Of a stretch of DNA of 64,000 bases, positions 25,701 to 34,346 are shown one piece after another (position 1 is the first letter of the stretch; the number at the start of each line of letters is the position of its first letter). A program made the position numbers and the translations under genes. Source of the DNA: Caulobacter sp. 602-1 (lineage in GTDB: Bacteria; Pseudomonadota; Alphaproteobacteria; Caulobacterales; Caulobacteraceae). A model generated the notes under the pieces. The model did not search any database. It saw nothing but the letters and a program-made list of their open reading frames with translations, and was not told where the DNA came from. Where the stretch lies: NCBI RefSeq assembly GCF_003931565.1, contig NZ_RRYI01000004.1, positions 434,001-498,000 on the forward strand. The letters run 5' to 3'.

Positions 25701-26190
25701 CGGCCAGACGCTTGCCGCCCGTGACCTGGGTCTCGGCCCAGACGACCTTCTTCATGCCGGCCTCGGGCTTGACCCAAGGACCGCCGGTCTCGCTCCATCC
25801 CGGCGCGGCCGCCATGCCGAATTCCAGGTCCAGGCGATCGGCTTCGGCGGCGGCGAATTTCAGATGATCACGCCATTCGGGCGTCAGGGCGGCGATGCGG
25901 TGGTCGACGACCTTGGGCGCGCCGAGGTCGCCGTCGAACATCTGCATGCCCCCCAGGCCGATGCGTTTCATCCATTCAAGATCGGCTGTGATGCCGGCCT
26001 TGGACACGTTGCCTGAAAGCCAATGCCACCAGACGCGGGGCTTGGCCGATTCCGGCGGCGACTGAAACCCGGCCGCCAGCGGATCGGCGGCGCCCTGAGC
26101 CAAGCCAAGGGCGGGCGCGCTCAGCGCGCTGGATGCCAGGAGCAGGGCGCAGGCGAAGCTGGCGCGGCGGCGCGGGGAGGGCTGGGTCAT
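22786..26190 (-). CDS. Exported GH106-like alpha-L-rhamnosidase
   Basis: The 1134-residue protein has a signal peptide (RRRASFACALLLASSALSA, cleavage near LGLAQG). The GH106 opening is RVWWHWLSGNVSKAGITADL, followed by MKRIGLGGMQMFDG. The middle has the long catalytic barrel region with VNRLVIHTSPHQPD, and the C-terminus has a beta-galactosidase-type jelly-roll (about 1000-1110; YYSGVGTYSHA, VWLNGKRVGGLWKAPYQI). GH106 enzymes remove terminal rhamnose from plant glycans and pectin side chains, fitting the TonB receptor and IclR regulator to the right. The start was chosen at MTQPS because the signal peptide begins there; an upstream in-frame ATG at 26271 is less likely. Confidence 0.88.
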   Translation of the reverse strand: MTQPSPRRRASFACALLLASSALSAPALGLAQGAADPLAAGFQSPPESAKPRVWWHWLSGNVSKAGITADLEWMKRIGLGGMQMFDGDLGAPKVVDHRIAALTPEWRDHLKFAAAEADRLDLEFGMAAAPGWSETGGPWVKPEAGMKKVVWAETQVTGGKRLAAPLTSPPRQSGPFQDAPHVDFTGKPLVGPEHFDTISVLAYRRPTGDIPLSALAPKISTQGVEGAASLLVDGKLDQSVILTDPKPGAPVIISFDFDKPQIIRALTYAGPVGDRFNTGPGGRLEASADGKAWTVVAALTGAGHNPAPQRTFAFPETTARHFRVIFDQPATTENPWPRGPVKVAELALTPGARVNHFEDKAGFGVAPEDETLRTPAVTPGAAIASKDILDLTSKLRPDGTLDWTPPKGEWSILWLGYSLTGEVNHPATPEATGLEVDKFNPAHVRDHLDAYLGPVAKSLNDLVGAKGLRYIITDSWEAGDENWTEAMAKEFKARRGYDMTPFLPVLAGRVVDSAEVSDAFLWDFRRTLADLLAESHYGTITRYAKEHGLGYYGEATGAAWPTVADGMLAKSLTDIPMGEFWDMPFGGEAAAFQGVRSDEFPADIVETASTAHVYGKSLVAAESFTSSQPLWTRTPWTLKWIADRYMAMGVNRLVIHTSPHQPDTVEKPGLTLGPFGQTFTRNEAWGPLAKPWVDYLSRSSFMLQQGAPVADLLYFCGEGAPSGVPYREAAKPGPVEGHGYDYVNADALLRLAKVEDGKIVFPGGAAYSALVLPDTLDRMTLPLLEKLTALVEAGGVLVGPRPQGSPSLASDDAAVQAAARKLWGQTDGRMATRADFGKGRVYWGKTPAEVLADLKVVADFDYTRPSVETKLMFAHRRLANGAELYFVTNQTDRTETLDAIFRTSGKAPEIWRADTGGARDAGYQFDNGRTTVPLKLAPYDAVFVVFRKPATAPAATVAEPVERKVATVSGPWSLSFEANRGAPAKVEKTALGSWTDNASADIKYYSGVGTYSHAIKVDPNWLKGGQRLTLDLGRVGDVAEVWLNGKRVGGLWKAPYQIDVTEAAKPGDNQLVVKVGNVWLNRFIGDRQPGATKQAFTNAAEGGGFAMLGKGISKDSPLSPSGLIGPVTLWSVGR

Positions 26191-26352
26191 CGGGACGCTT
26201 TCGTCGAGGGCCAACGAGTCGGCGCTGAAGGCCCCACGGGATCTGGAGAAAAGCGATCCCTTTCGTCCCATCCCATGAGATTATTGTTTATAAGTTGATA
26301 CTGTTCAGCGGGGCTCCCTTTGTCAAGTCTACGGCCGGTCTCCAGCGAGCCT

Positions 26353-26700
26353 TCAAAGAGATGACGCGTAAATCCATTGGTTGATCAATTGGATGCGCCC
26401 GTCGGATTCGCCGTCACGGTGATCGATCCGGGGCGGCGACGCTGCGCACCTTGTAGGCGTTTTCCTCGACGTCGAACGCCGCGCCGGTGTTCTGGCAGTC
26501 GCGCATTCGGCGGTCCAGTCGCCGGACGCGTCGATGGCGGCCTGCATGAAGGACTGGGCGGTTTCGACTTGGGCGGCGGTGTCAGCGGCGTCGGCCTCGT
26601 CATAATGGCAGTTGATCGCCACATACGCGCCGTGCCGAGCATAACTGATCGGCGGCGTGATCCCTGCGAGGCGCCGGTCACCGGCATTCAGCAGCCTCAA
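26353..26700 (-). pseudogene. Mosaic remnant: frameshifted SDR start joined to IclR C-terminal fragment
   Basis: Read leftward, one frame gives PVTGASQG (an SDR cofactor motif). Another frame then gives ISYARHGAYVAINCHYDEAD, continuing AADTAAQVE, as in an SDR N-terminus. At 26414-26518 a third frame gives LDRRMRDCQNTGAAFDVEEN followed by AYKVRSVAAP and a stop. That piece matches the C-terminal part of the adjacent intact IclR protein (WLRRMKDYRASGVAFDLEEN). No continuous frame joins the parts. It is a decayed deletion product of a former SDR plus IclR-type regulator pair. Confidence 0.75.
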
Positions 26701-26706
26701 TGTTTC

Positions 26707-27555
26707 TTACGCCGGCCCGCGTTTGCGGCTCGCGGTTGTTGAAGGGCCGGCGATATTGGCTTGGGCGGCACGCCATCCAAGATCGCGGCTGATGGCCTCG
26801 GCCGCCGCCTTGACGTCAGCCGTCAAGCGCTCCATGCGCGTGTCGTCCATGTACTGTCCCGCGCTCGACAGACTGATCGCCGCGACGATCTTACTGCTGA
26901 CGTCGCGAATGGGGGCGGCGACGCACCGAACCCTGTCTTCGTTCTCTTCCAAGTCGAAAGCCACGCCCGAGGCGCGATAGTCCTTCATCCGCCGCAGCCA
27001 TTCGGACAGCTCCACGGAGTAGCGGAATCCTTCGCGCTGCTCGGCTTCGTAGATGTCGCGCAGGCGCGCGGTCGGCTCGTCGAGCAACAGAGCCTTACCC
27101 AGGCCCGTCGACCGCAGCGGCTGACGCTCGCCGATCCGCGAGCTGATATCGACGCGCCGGCTGCCGGGGATCTTGTCCAGGTAGAGGACCTTGCCCCCCT
27201 CGAGTACGCCCAGATGGACGGTGTCGCCAGAGCCGCTCGACAGCAGCTCGAGGTGTTCGCGTGCGGCCTTGGTGACGTTCATCTGACGGCCGGCGATAAA
27301 GCCCAGCTCGAGGAGCTTGGGGCCGAGCGAATAGCCCACGCGCGGTGTGAAGCTCAGATAGCGGTGCTCGACGAGGGTGGAGGCCAGGCGATGCGTCGTG
27401 CTGCGGGTCAGGCCAAGCGTGGTCGCCAGATCTCCCAATTCGGCGTGCCCGCAACTGACCGCATGCAGCACCTCCAGGCCGCGCACGAGCGTGCGGCTGG
27501 CCGCGCCGCCTTTGGTTTCGTCGCCATCCGCCTCGATCACCGCTGGAGATTCCAT
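26707..27555 (-). CDS. IclR-family transcriptional regulator
   Basis: The 282-residue protein has a winged HTH at about 20-80 (LEVLHAVSCGHAELGDLATT, RSTTHRLASTLVEHRYL) and an IclR effector domain (about 95-265) with GKVLYLDKIPGSRR, RQPLRSTGLGKALL, and GVAFDLEENEDRVRCVAAPI. IclR proteins sense small acids or sugar derivatives. The position between a GH106 gene and a TonB receptor suggests control of this carbohydrate locus. A GATGGGACG element occurs upstream of this gene (27578-27586) and near the GH106 start (26264-26272, opposite strand). A truncated copy of its C-terminal region is in the adjacent pseudogene. Confidence 0.92.
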   Translation of the reverse strand: MESPAVIEADGDETKGGAASRTLVRGLEVLHAVSCGHAELGDLATTLGLTRSTTHRLASTLVEHRYLSFTPRVGYSLGPKLLELGFIAGRQMNVTKAAREHLELLSSGSGDTVHLGVLEGGKVLYLDKIPGSRRVDISSRIGERQPLRSTGLGKALLLDEPTARLRDIYEAEQREGFRYSVELSEWLRRMKDYRASGVAFDLEENEDRVRCVAAPIRDVSSKIVAAISLSSAGQYMDDTRMERLTADVKAAAEAISRDLGWRAAQANIAGPSTTASRKRGPA

Positions 27556-28223
27556 CTTGCAGCTATCCTATTTACGCGATGGGACGCTTTCAAGCGCTCG
27601 CGCCGACGTTCGGGGGGGGGGCTTCCGCGCGGGCGGAAACACCTGTGAACGCGCAGGCATAGTGGGGTTCAGCGCAGCGCTCGGTTAATTTCTCGGTTTC
27701 ATCCTATCGGCTGCGCGGTCATCCCAAGCCGCGCCATAGCTTTCCTGGAGATCAACGCGCGCGTTTGTGGTTCGGGGGCGGGCTGCGCGACCAGGGCAGT
27801 GGTCACTGATGGACGGCCTCTCGACCAGCGCGGGCCCGCTATGGATCGGTCCGTCCGCCCTGTGCCTGGCGATGTTCGGAGGACTCATCCGCAACGGCGT
27901 GTGGTGAGCAAGCTTGGTCGCTCCAGCTAGACTCCTCACGGTCCGCTCGAAAATCCCATTTATTGAGATCAAGTCTCGTCTCCAGCCCTCCGGTTGCGCT
28001 TGAAGAGGGCTCGTCGTTTCGGACAATGCGGCCCCAAACTGGGTAGAAGTTGCAGATCTGCAACGCACAACAATATCATTTGTTGGGCATGCTTGCCAAA
28101 AAATGGGATTACGATAACGTTGTCGTAACCGGAGGTTCAGCCGGTCGGGGAGGGCGCGCGCCGCTCTGCATCCCCGAAAAAACAAATCGGGCGCTTTTCG
28201 CCCGAACAATGGGAGCAACGTCC
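27556..28223. other. Intergenic region between IclR and TonB receptor genes
   Basis: This 668-bp stretch holds a run of ten G (27612-27621), no gene that I can support, and the promoter region of the receptor with the palindrome at 28109-28128. The minus-strand open frame across 27685-28236 lacks any recognisable domain and crosses the palindrome. Confidence 0.6.
28109..28128. promoter_or_regulatory. LacI/GalR-type palindromic operator
   Basis: TTACGATAACGTTGTCGTAA is symmetric about the central CG apart from one mismatched pair. This is the form bound by LacI/GalR-family repressors. It lies 96 bp upstream of the receptor ATG. No lacI-family gene is in this window, so the repressor would be encoded elsewhere. 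Confidence 0.6.
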
Positions 28224-30896
28224 ATGTCGTCGTCATTCGTTCGCGGAACTCTGCGTAACCGCCTGCTCGCCGGCTCGGCGGTCCTGGCTGGCGTGCTGGC
28301 GTTAAGCGCTCAGGCTCAGGCGCAGACTCAGACGACGTCTCAGGACGAGTCGGTCGCGGTCGAGGAAGTCGTCGTCACCGGCAGCTCGATCCGCGGCGTC
28401 GCGCCGGTCGGCTCGCCGTTGAGCGCAGTGACCCGAGAAGACATCAAGCAGGTGCCGGCCACCAACGCCACCGAACTGTTGCGCTCGACGCCCACGGTCA
28501 GCAACTTCAACGCCACCGGCGGCAACCGCGGCGCCAATCAGGCCAACATCGTCGATCAGCCCACGATCCACGGTATTGGTGCGGGCAATGGCGGCGGCGG
28601 CCTGACCCTGGTGCTGTTCAACGGTCACCGTCTGCCGGGCGCGGGTATCAATCAGAGCGCGCCCGACCCCAGCTCCATCCCCCCTGGCGCTATCGAACGC
28701 GTGGAAGTGGTCGCCGACGGCGCCTCGTCGGTCTACGGCTCGGACGCCGTCGCCGGCGTCATCAACTTCATCACCCGCAAGAACTTCAACGGCGCGGAGA
28801 CCTCGGCCAACTACGGGGTCGCCGACGGCTACACAAGCAAGAGCTTTAACCAGCTGTTCGGCAAGACCTGGGACGGTGGCTCGCTGCTGGTCGACTATGC
28901 TTATTCGGCCAACAGTCACCTGAGTGGTCTCGAACGCAGCTACATCACCGACAATCAGGTCTCCATCGGCGGGACGGACAACCGCTCGACGATCTGCGCG
29001 CCCGCCAACGTCATGGTCGGCGGCGCGACCTACGCCCTGTCGGGCGCGGGCGCGATAGCCGGCCCTCCCAACAAGTGTGAGAGCAACCAGGCCAGCGATC
29101 TCTATCCCAAGCAGCATCGCCACCAGGGCCTGATCTCGGTAACCCAGGATTTGAGCGACAGGCTTTCGGTCTATGGCTCGGCCCTGTATTCACGTCGCGA
29201 GGTCTATACCGACGTCGGCGTCAACAGCCGCGACAACTCCAAAGCTGGTCTGGCGGTCACGGTCACCCAAGGCCCGGCCTATAACTACGTCACCGGCAAC
29301 CTGGGCGTTCCGGCCGGTGCGCATACCGTGACCTATAATCCCGTCGGCGACTTTGGCGACACCTTCACCAATCGCACGCAGACCCGGACGGTCTCTAGCC
29401 TGCTGGGCGCTGAGTACAAGCTTGGTGGCGACTGGGTAGCCTCGGCCGAGATTAACCACGGCTTCGAGCGCGACATCGTGCGCCAGTACGGCATCAACCA
29501 GAGCCTGGTGACGAGCTCGGCGGCCAACGGTTCGCTCAATCCCTATGGTGTCGGCCCCGCGACCAGCCAGGCCCTGCTGCGCCAGGTCGGCGACTATGAG
29601 AGCCGCTACTCGGTCCGCCAGACCCTGCTCGAGGGACTGGCAAAGGTCCAGGGCACGCTGTTCGACCTGCCAGCCGGCGGAGTGAAGGGCGCCTTTGGCG
29701 TCACCCGCCGCCAGGAGACCTTCGCGGCCACCTATCGCGAAGGGCCCCAGGCCGGCGCGCCGGTCACCGCGCCGGTCTCGGTCCGTGGCGAGCGCAAGGT
29801 GACCTCGGTCTACGGCGAGGTGTTCATTCCGGTGATTGGTGAGGCTCAGAACATCGCTCTGGCTCGCAGCATCGATGTGTCGCTATCGCTGCGCTATGAC
29901 GACTTCGACGACGTCGGCTCGACCACCAACCCGAAGATCGGCGTCAACTGGGAGCTGTTTCACGGCTTTAAGCTGCGCGGCAGCTACGGCACCTCGTTCC
30001 ATGCGCCCAGCATGGCCGACTCCTCGACGGCGATCGACACCCGCGCGATCCGCTTCGCCGACTTCACCGGCAGCACGACCCCGGGCGCTTATTCGATCAT
30101 CCTGGCCGGCGGCAACACGCTGAAGCCCGAAACGGCGGACACCTACTCGCTGGGCTTCGACTTCAAGCCCGACGCCTTGCCGGGCCTGTCGGCCAGCCTC
30201 GGCTTCTTCAAGATCGACTACAAGAACGTCATCACCTTCCCCGGCTTCAACGTCGTCACCGAGCCGAACAATCCGCTCTATGACCGCTATCGGATCTACA
30301 ACCCGACGGCGGCCCAGGTGACCACGGCCGTGGGTTCGATGCGTCACGATGGCCTGGTCTATCCGGACGTGACGGCCCTGCCGACGGCGGTCTACGACCT
30401 GCGGCGCCAGAACTTCGCGACCCAGAATATCGAAGGCCTCGACTACGACGTGCGCTATCGCGTGACCACCGACGTCGGCAATCTGGGTTTCGGGGTCGGC
30501 GGCACGCGCCTGACCAAGTTCCGCCAGACCATCAATGGCGACACCCGCACCAGCTCGCGTCTGGACACCAACTACGCGGTCAAGTGGCTGGGGCGCGGCA
30601 ATGCCAGCTGGAGCCACGGAGCGTGGACGGCCGTGCTATTCGGCAACTACACCGGCAGCTACGTCAATACCTCGACCAATAAGCGGATCAAGGCCTTCAA
30701 GACCGTCGATCTGCACCTGGGCTATGCGCCGGAAGGCGAGGGGCTGTTGTCGGGCATCGAGCTCTCGCTCGACGTGTCGAACCTGACCGATCAAGATCCG
30801 CCGACCTTCGCCGACACCAATGCCAGCAATATCGACTTCACCCGATCCAACCCGATCGGGCGGATGTGGACGGTCGGCCTGCGCAAGCGCTGGTAG
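28224..30896 (+). CDS. TonB-dependent receptor, probably for oligosaccharides
   Basis: The 890-residue protein has a signal peptide ([20 protein letters not shown], ending AQAQ) and a Q/T-rich spacer, then the TonB box [13 protein letters not shown]. The plug shows [30 protein letters not shown] and VINFITRK; the barrel ends in GLRKRW with an aromatic terminus. The [20 protein letters not shown] form is that of the very large Caulobacter/sphingomonad receptor group linked with carbohydrate use. ATG 28224 was chosen over 28209 because a GGGAG site lies 5' of it. A LacI-type operator precedes it and a rho-independent terminator follows, so it is a monocistron. Confidence 0.92.
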   Translation: MSSSFVRGTLRNRLLAGSAVLAGVLALSAQAQAQTQTTSQDESVAVEEVVVTGSSIRGVAPVGSPLSAVTREDIKQVPATNATELLRSTPTVSNFNATGGNRGANQANIVDQPTIHGIGAGNGGGGLTLVLFNGHRLPGAGINQSAPDPSSIPPGAIERVEVVADGASSVYGSDAVAGVINFITRKNFNGAETSANYGVADGYTSKSFNQLFGKTWDGGSLLVDYAYSANSHLSGLERSYITDNQVSIGGTDNRSTICAPANVMVGGATYALSGAGAIAGPPNKCESNQASDLYPKQHRHQGLISVTQDLSDRLSVYGSALYSRREVYTDVGVNSRDNSKAGLAVTVTQGPAYNYVTGNLGVPAGAHTVTYNPVGDFGDTFTNRTQTRTVSSLLGAEYKLGGDWVASAEINHGFERDIVRQYGINQSLVTSSAANGSLNPYGVGPATSQALLRQVGDYESRYSVRQTLLEGLAKVQGTLFDLPAGGVKGAFGVTRRQETFAATYREGPQAGAPVTAPVSVRGERKVTSVYGEVFIPVIGEAQNIALARSIDVSLSLRYDDFDDVGSTTNPKIGVNWELFHGFKLRGSYGTSFHAPSMADSSTAIDTRAIRFADFTGSTTPGAYSIILAGGNTLKPETADTYSLGFDFKPDALPGLSASLGFFKIDYKNVITFPGFNVVTEPNNPLYDRYRIYNPTAAQVTTAVGSMRHDGLVYPDVTALPTAVYDLRRQNFATQNIEGLDYDVRYRVTTDVGNLGFGVGGTRLTKFRQTINGDTRTSSRLDTNYAVKWLGRGNASWSHGAWTAVLFGNYTGSYVNTSTNKRIKAFKTVDLHLGYAPEGEGLLSGIELSLDVSNLTDQDPPTFADTNASNIDFTRSNPIGRMWTVGLRKRW

Positions 30897-30949
30897 GACT
30901 TCCATAAAGCCAACGTCACACCTCCCGACGTAAAGCTTCCTGCTGCTAG

Positions 30950-30983
30950 GCCTCCGGCGAATAAACGCCGGGGGCCGCTTTTT
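30950..30983 (+). terminator. Rho-independent terminator of the TonB receptor gene
   Basis: GCCTCCGGCG (30950-30959) pairs with CGCCGGGGGC (30966-30975) with a 6-nt loop and one G-T pair, followed by CGCTTTTT. It lies 54 bp after the receptor stop. Confidence 0.8.
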
Positions 30984-31026
30984 CGGAGATGGGGAGGGCA
31001 ATCCTCGGCGCGGGGCATCGCGCCCT

Positions 31027-31400
31027 CTATCCGACCTCGATCTTAGAAGGTGAGAGTTCGGGGAAAAGCGCGTCGAGTGATGCACCAGCCGTCCAGAGAG
31101 CTAGCCGAACAGATCGCGCCTGGCCTCGGCGCGGGTGGCGTAGATCCGGTGATGAACGTGCTCGGTCTTGGGTGATCCCCGACTGAGCCAGGGCCAGGTA
31201 GAGCCAGCCTTCGCCGATCGGGATGATGTAGGTCAGATCAGCGAGCCAGACCTGGCCTGGGGCGCGGACTGGAAGTTGCGGGCGAGCCTGTTGGGGGCGA
31301 TCCGTAGGTTCCGCAGCTCTCGGCTGGATCAGGCGGATGTCCTCGATCATATCGTCTGCCATCTTGGCCCCGGCTGCGGCAACGGCGGTGTCGGAAGGAT
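31027..31400 (-). mobile_element. IS3-family transposase (OrfB) remnant
   Basis: Read leftward, 31027-31362 gives APGQVWLADLTYI followed by GEGWLYLALA, the start of the DDE integrase core of IS3-type OrfB. In a different frame IYATRAEARRDLFG appears, the normal OrfB C-terminal region (usually xxATRxEARxDxFxYIExFYN). The catalytic centre between them is deleted and frames are broken. No terminal inverted repeats were identified. It is a dead relic at the left edge of the serine hydrolase/MarR block. Confidence 0.75.
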
Positions 31401-31407
31401 GACGGGG

Positions 31408-32946
31408 TCAATCACGCGCCGATGAGCCGAGTCGCTTCAGGGCATCGCTGGCGTAGCTGTTGGTCGGGTCGAGAGCCAAAGACTGTCGGAACAGGGCGAT
31501 CGCCTGCTTCGGATCACCTTCGGCGACTGCGATGTCCGCAAGCCCATCATGGCTGTAAGCGGACTTGGGATAGATCGTCAGATTGAAGCGGAAGATCGCC
31601 TTGGCGTCCGCATAACGGCGGGCCTCGTACAAATCATATCCCAACCCGACGAGCGCGTCGTCGCCGAAGTCCAGCTTGGCCCCAGACCGTTTCAGTTCGC
31701 CATAGTGAGCAATCGCCCCGGCGACGCCGTCGCGATCGATCCGCTCCCATAGGATTTCGCGCAGCTGCGCCGTCGGCAGCGTCACTGGTTGACCGAAGGC
31801 GATCGCCGCCATCGCATTGCCGACCTTGCCCGCCGACGCACGATCGCTGTTGCTCAGCACGATCGCGGTCAGGCCATCAGCGGGGAAGCGGATGATGTAG
31901 GTTGAGTAGCCGTTGTCGCTGCCCGAATGATCCATCTCGCGTCGGCCGAAACGTTCGCCGATCCGCCAGCCGAAACCGTAGCCGCTTTTGGCCGGCGTAA
32001 ACATCGCATCAAGCGAGACCTGGCCGAGCAACTTGCCTGGGGCGAGAGCCCGGTCCCACAGGAGCAGATCCCCGACCGTGGAATACAGCCCACCCGCGGC
32101 ATAGCCGACCGTCCGGCTGATGATCGGCGCGTTGATGAAGGTGGCGCCAAGCGAATAGTAGCCGGATGCGCGATGCGGCACCAACGCGCGAGTATTGTCG
32201 TCCCCGCTGTGCGTCATGCCCAGCGGGTTGAAAATACGCTGCTGCACATACTCGCCCCAGCCAATTCCCGATGCGCGTTCGATGATGAGGCCGAGCAGGT
32301 GGTAGCCGGAATTGGAATAGTCGTACTTCTCGCCCGGCGTGAACTTCAGCGGCAGGTCACGGAACAGCGAGACCAGCTCGGCCGGCGTATAGTCGCGCCG
32401 TGACAGCACTTCGTCCCAGTCGGGCAGGCTGGAGAAGTTGGGGATGCCCGACGTATGGTTCAGCAACTCGCGGATCGTGATCGGCCGCCATGCAGCCGGG
32501 CAGTCCGCCAGATAGCGGCAGATCGGGTCATCGACCTTGAGGCGGCCCTGCTCTTGAAGCTGCATGACCGCCAGTGCGGTGAACTGCTTGGTGACCGATG
32601 CGAGGCGAAACACCGTGTCCGCGCTGTTGGGCACGCCCAGTTCGTAATTCGCCATGCCGTAGCTGCGCACGAACACCGGCTTGCCATCTCGCGCCAACAG
32701 CACCGTGCCTGAAAACTGCTCGTTTTTGGTCGCTGCGGCGAGATAGGCGTCCAGCGCTGTATCGAGCGCTTTTCCAGCAGGGGCGGTAGTGGATGGCGCC
32801 AGCGCCGCCTGCGTACGCGCCGCGACGGGTGTCGCGCTGACAGCCAGCGCAGCGCTCCAGGCCGTCATGCCGATCATCGCCCAGCGCCATGCTCGTCTGC
32901 GTTCGACTATCGATACCGCCAAGCCCCGTCTCCCGGTCTGCTTCAT
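31408..32946 (-). CDS. Exported beta-lactamase-family serine hydrolase with C-terminal TPR
   Basis: The 512-residue protein has a leader with a hydrophobic segment (about 22-43, ending VAART). The class C beta-lactamase/DD-peptidase fold shows S117-V-T-K120, Y210-S-N212, and an HSG triad at 340-342. A helical TPR-like tail (about 430-510; YDLYEARRYADAKAIFRFNL, ALFRQSLALDPTNSYASDAL) follows. Such proteins include esterases, D-aminopeptidases and D-Ala-D-Ala peptidases; true drug hydrolysis cannot be inferred. It is divergent from a MarR gene across a palindrome, which suggests ligand-induced derepression. It stops next to an IS remnant, in keeping with acquisition by transfer. Confidence 0.9.
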   Translation of the reverse strand: MKQTGRRGLAVSIVERRRAWRWAMIGMTAWSAALAVSATPVAARTQAALAPSTTAPAGKALDTALDAYLAAATKNEQFSGTVLLARDGKPVFVRSYGMANYELGVPNSADTVFRLASVTKQFTALAVMQLQEQGRLKVDDPICRYLADCPAAWRPITIRELLNHTSGIPNFSSLPDWDEVLSRRDYTPAELVSLFRDLPLKFTPGEKYDYSNSGYHLLGLIIERASGIGWGEYVQQRIFNPLGMTHSGDDNTRALVPHRASGYYSLGATFINAPIISRTVGYAAGGLYSTVGDLLLWDRALAPGKLLGQVSLDAMFTPAKSGYGFGWRIGERFGRREMDHSGSDNGYSTYIIRFPADGLTAIVLSNSDRASAGKVGNAMAAIAFGQPVTLPTAQLREILWERIDRDGVAGAIAHYGELKRSGAKLDFGDDALVGLGYDLYEARRYADAKAIFRFNLTIYPKSAYSHDGLADIAVAEGDPKQAIALFRQSLALDPTNSYASDALKRLGSSARD

Positions 32947-32970
32947 CTCGCCTCAGTTCGACGTAGATTA

Positions 32971-32996
32971 CTTTATATGAAGATACTTCATGTCAA
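32971..32996. promoter_or_regulatory. Divergent promoter with MarR-type palindrome
   Basis: ATGAAGATACTTCAT (32977-32991) is a perfect 6-3-6 palindrome. On the minus strand TTGACA (32991-32996) directly precedes it and an A/T-rich TATAAAG follows it, so the palindrome occupies the spacer of the likely serine hydrolase promoter. Repression by the adjacent MarR protein is inferred. Confidence 0.6.
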
Positions 32997-33562
32997 GGCT
33001 GTTGCCGGTCGAGATTCCCGGCTACCGTATCGCGATGGCTCAGCGCGACGACGCCGACATGATCGATATGCTCGTGGACGAGTGGCGACGGACCCGGCCC
33101 AATACCCGGCCCGAGCCCATGCAGGTTGTCGGCCGGGTCATCCGCCTGGGCCGCGCGTATGAAGAGCACGTGACGCGGCTGCTGCGTCCTCATGGCCTGT
33201 CCTATTCGGACTTCGACGTTCTGGCGACGCTGTGCCGGATCGGTCCGCCCCATGAAATGTCGCCGACCCAACTGCGGCATAATGTTCTGCTGACCTCCGG
33301 GGCGATGACTGCATGCCTGCGCCGGCTGGAGACGCTGAAGCTGATCGAACGGCGCTCCGCCTTTGCCGACCGACGCCGGCTCACGGCGCGGCTTACGGAC
33401 GTGGGTGTGAAAAAGGTCGAAGCGCTGATCGATGCGAGATTTGCACTGGCGAACGACGCCTTGGCCGAATTGGACACCGACCAGAGGGACGCCCTGGCGA
33501 TGATCTTGCGCCGGTTGGGCAGAGCGCCGGCCCCGCCTGCATCGGAGGTACATCGAGAATGA
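32990..33562 (+). CDS. MarR-family transcriptional regulator
   Basis: The protein has up to 190 residues with a central winged HTH (about 75-150: YSDFDVLATLCRIGPP, LTSGAMTACLRRLETLKLIE, then the wing RRSAFADRRRLTARLTDVG). N- and C-terminal helices for dimerisation flank it. MarR repressors usually bind palindromes beside their own gene and release on phenolic or electrophilic ligands. The first ATG (32990) lies inside the palindrome, so a later ATG at 33035 may be the true start. It overlaps the following exported-protein gene by 4 bp (ATGA). Its likely target is the divergent serine hydrolase. Confidence 0.87.
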   Translation: MSRLLPVEIPGYRIAMAQRDDADMIDMLVDEWRRTRPNTRPEPMQVVGRVIRLGRAYEEHVTRLLRPHGLSYSDFDVLATLCRIGPPHEMSPTQLRHNVLLTSGAMTACLRRLETLKLIERRSAFADRRRLTARLTDVGVKKVEALIDARFALANDALAELDTDQRDALAMILRRLGRAPAPPASEVHRE

Positions 33563-34089
33563 GACCGGTATCGGTCCTGGCCTTATGTCTGGCGATGTCT
33601 TTCTCAACGACCGCCATGGCCGAAGCGCCTGGTGAGGATCATCCGCTGCTGCCTCGCTACGAAGGCGCTGAGATCCGCGCCTATCGCGCGTCGTCGCAGG
33701 ATACCCTCATCATTCCGGTCAGTCGTATTGGCGACGAGAAGGCCGCTTCGCTGGCGCGGCAGATGACCGGCGACGTCACGCATATCGATTATGTTCTGAC
33801 CCCCGCCACAGCGACCGCTCAGGTCGGCCGTTACTATGAAGGCCTATTACAGTCTGCCGGCTTCCGTACGGTCTTTTCATGCGTGGGCGAAAGGGCGTGT
33901 GGCTCGGGCATGGGCGCGCTGATCTTCAATTCGGGCAAGGTCGCACCCATCGGCTTCGCGGACGGTCTGTTCGGCGATCGAATGCGCATGATCGTGGCGC
34001 AGCGCGGCGGCACGTGGACGCTACTTCACATATATGAGGGGCCGGATCGCACGACCATCTACGAGGCTGTCGTGGACGAGGCCGGCTGA
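33559..34089 (+). CDS. Exported DUF4892-like protein
   Basis: The 176-residue protein has a clear signal peptide (SVLALCLAMSFSTTAMA, cleavage near residue 22). The mature part has PLLPRYEGAEIRAYRASSQD, a GDVTHIDYVL strand, then YYEGLLQSAGFRTVFSCVGE and ACG with two cysteines that could form a disulfide. This arrangement matches my recollection of DUF4892, a domain also found in front of OmpA-like domains, here alone. Function is unknown. It is translationally coupled to the MarR gene, unusual for an envelope protein, and may sense or bind the same ligand. Confidence 0.75.
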   Translation: MRPVSVLALCLAMSFSTTAMAEAPGEDHPLLPRYEGAEIRAYRASSQDTLIIPVSRIGDEKAASLARQMTGDVTHIDYVLTPATATAQVGRYYEGLLQSAGFRTVFSCVGERACGSGMGALIFNSGKVAPIGFADGLFGDRMRMIVAQRGGTWTLLHIYEGPDRTTIYEAVVDEAG

Positions 34090-34129
34090 TCCGCTCCCGT
34101 GGATCGCCGACGCCGCCGCCGAACCTGAA

Positions 34130-34150
34130 CGTCGGGCGCGCCACCCGACG
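34130..34150 (+). terminator. Terminator-like hairpin after the MarR/DUF4892 operon
   Basis: CGTCGGG (34130-34136) pairs perfectly with CCCGACG (34144-34150) and is followed by CTCGTTTGATT. It lies 40 bp after the DUF4892-like stop. The rest of 34151-34346 shows no gene. Confidence 0.5.
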
Positions 34151-34346
34151 CTCGTTTGATTCCTGTTATTTGCTCTCAGACAGGAAGCCCGAGCGCTTCA
34201 TGCTCATCAGACACTCCTCTCCACCTCCGAAAAGCTAGCATGGGTGTCCGCTCAAACGAGGGAGGACCAGCGTCGGCGAGTGGGGGCCATCAAGTTAAAT
34301 GCTTGAACGGTGGGCGGCTCGCTCGAAGCCCGAGCCCCTTGTCGGC

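Noticed and set aside
27612..27621. Run of ten G, considered as a phase-variation switch
   Set aside because: It is not inside a gene or at a promoter spacer that can be defined; it was kept only as a note in the intergenic entry.
27685..28236. Minus-strand 183-codon open frame before the TonB receptor
   Set aside because: No ribosome site or domain, biased composition, and it spans the LacI-type operator and the receptor's promoter region.
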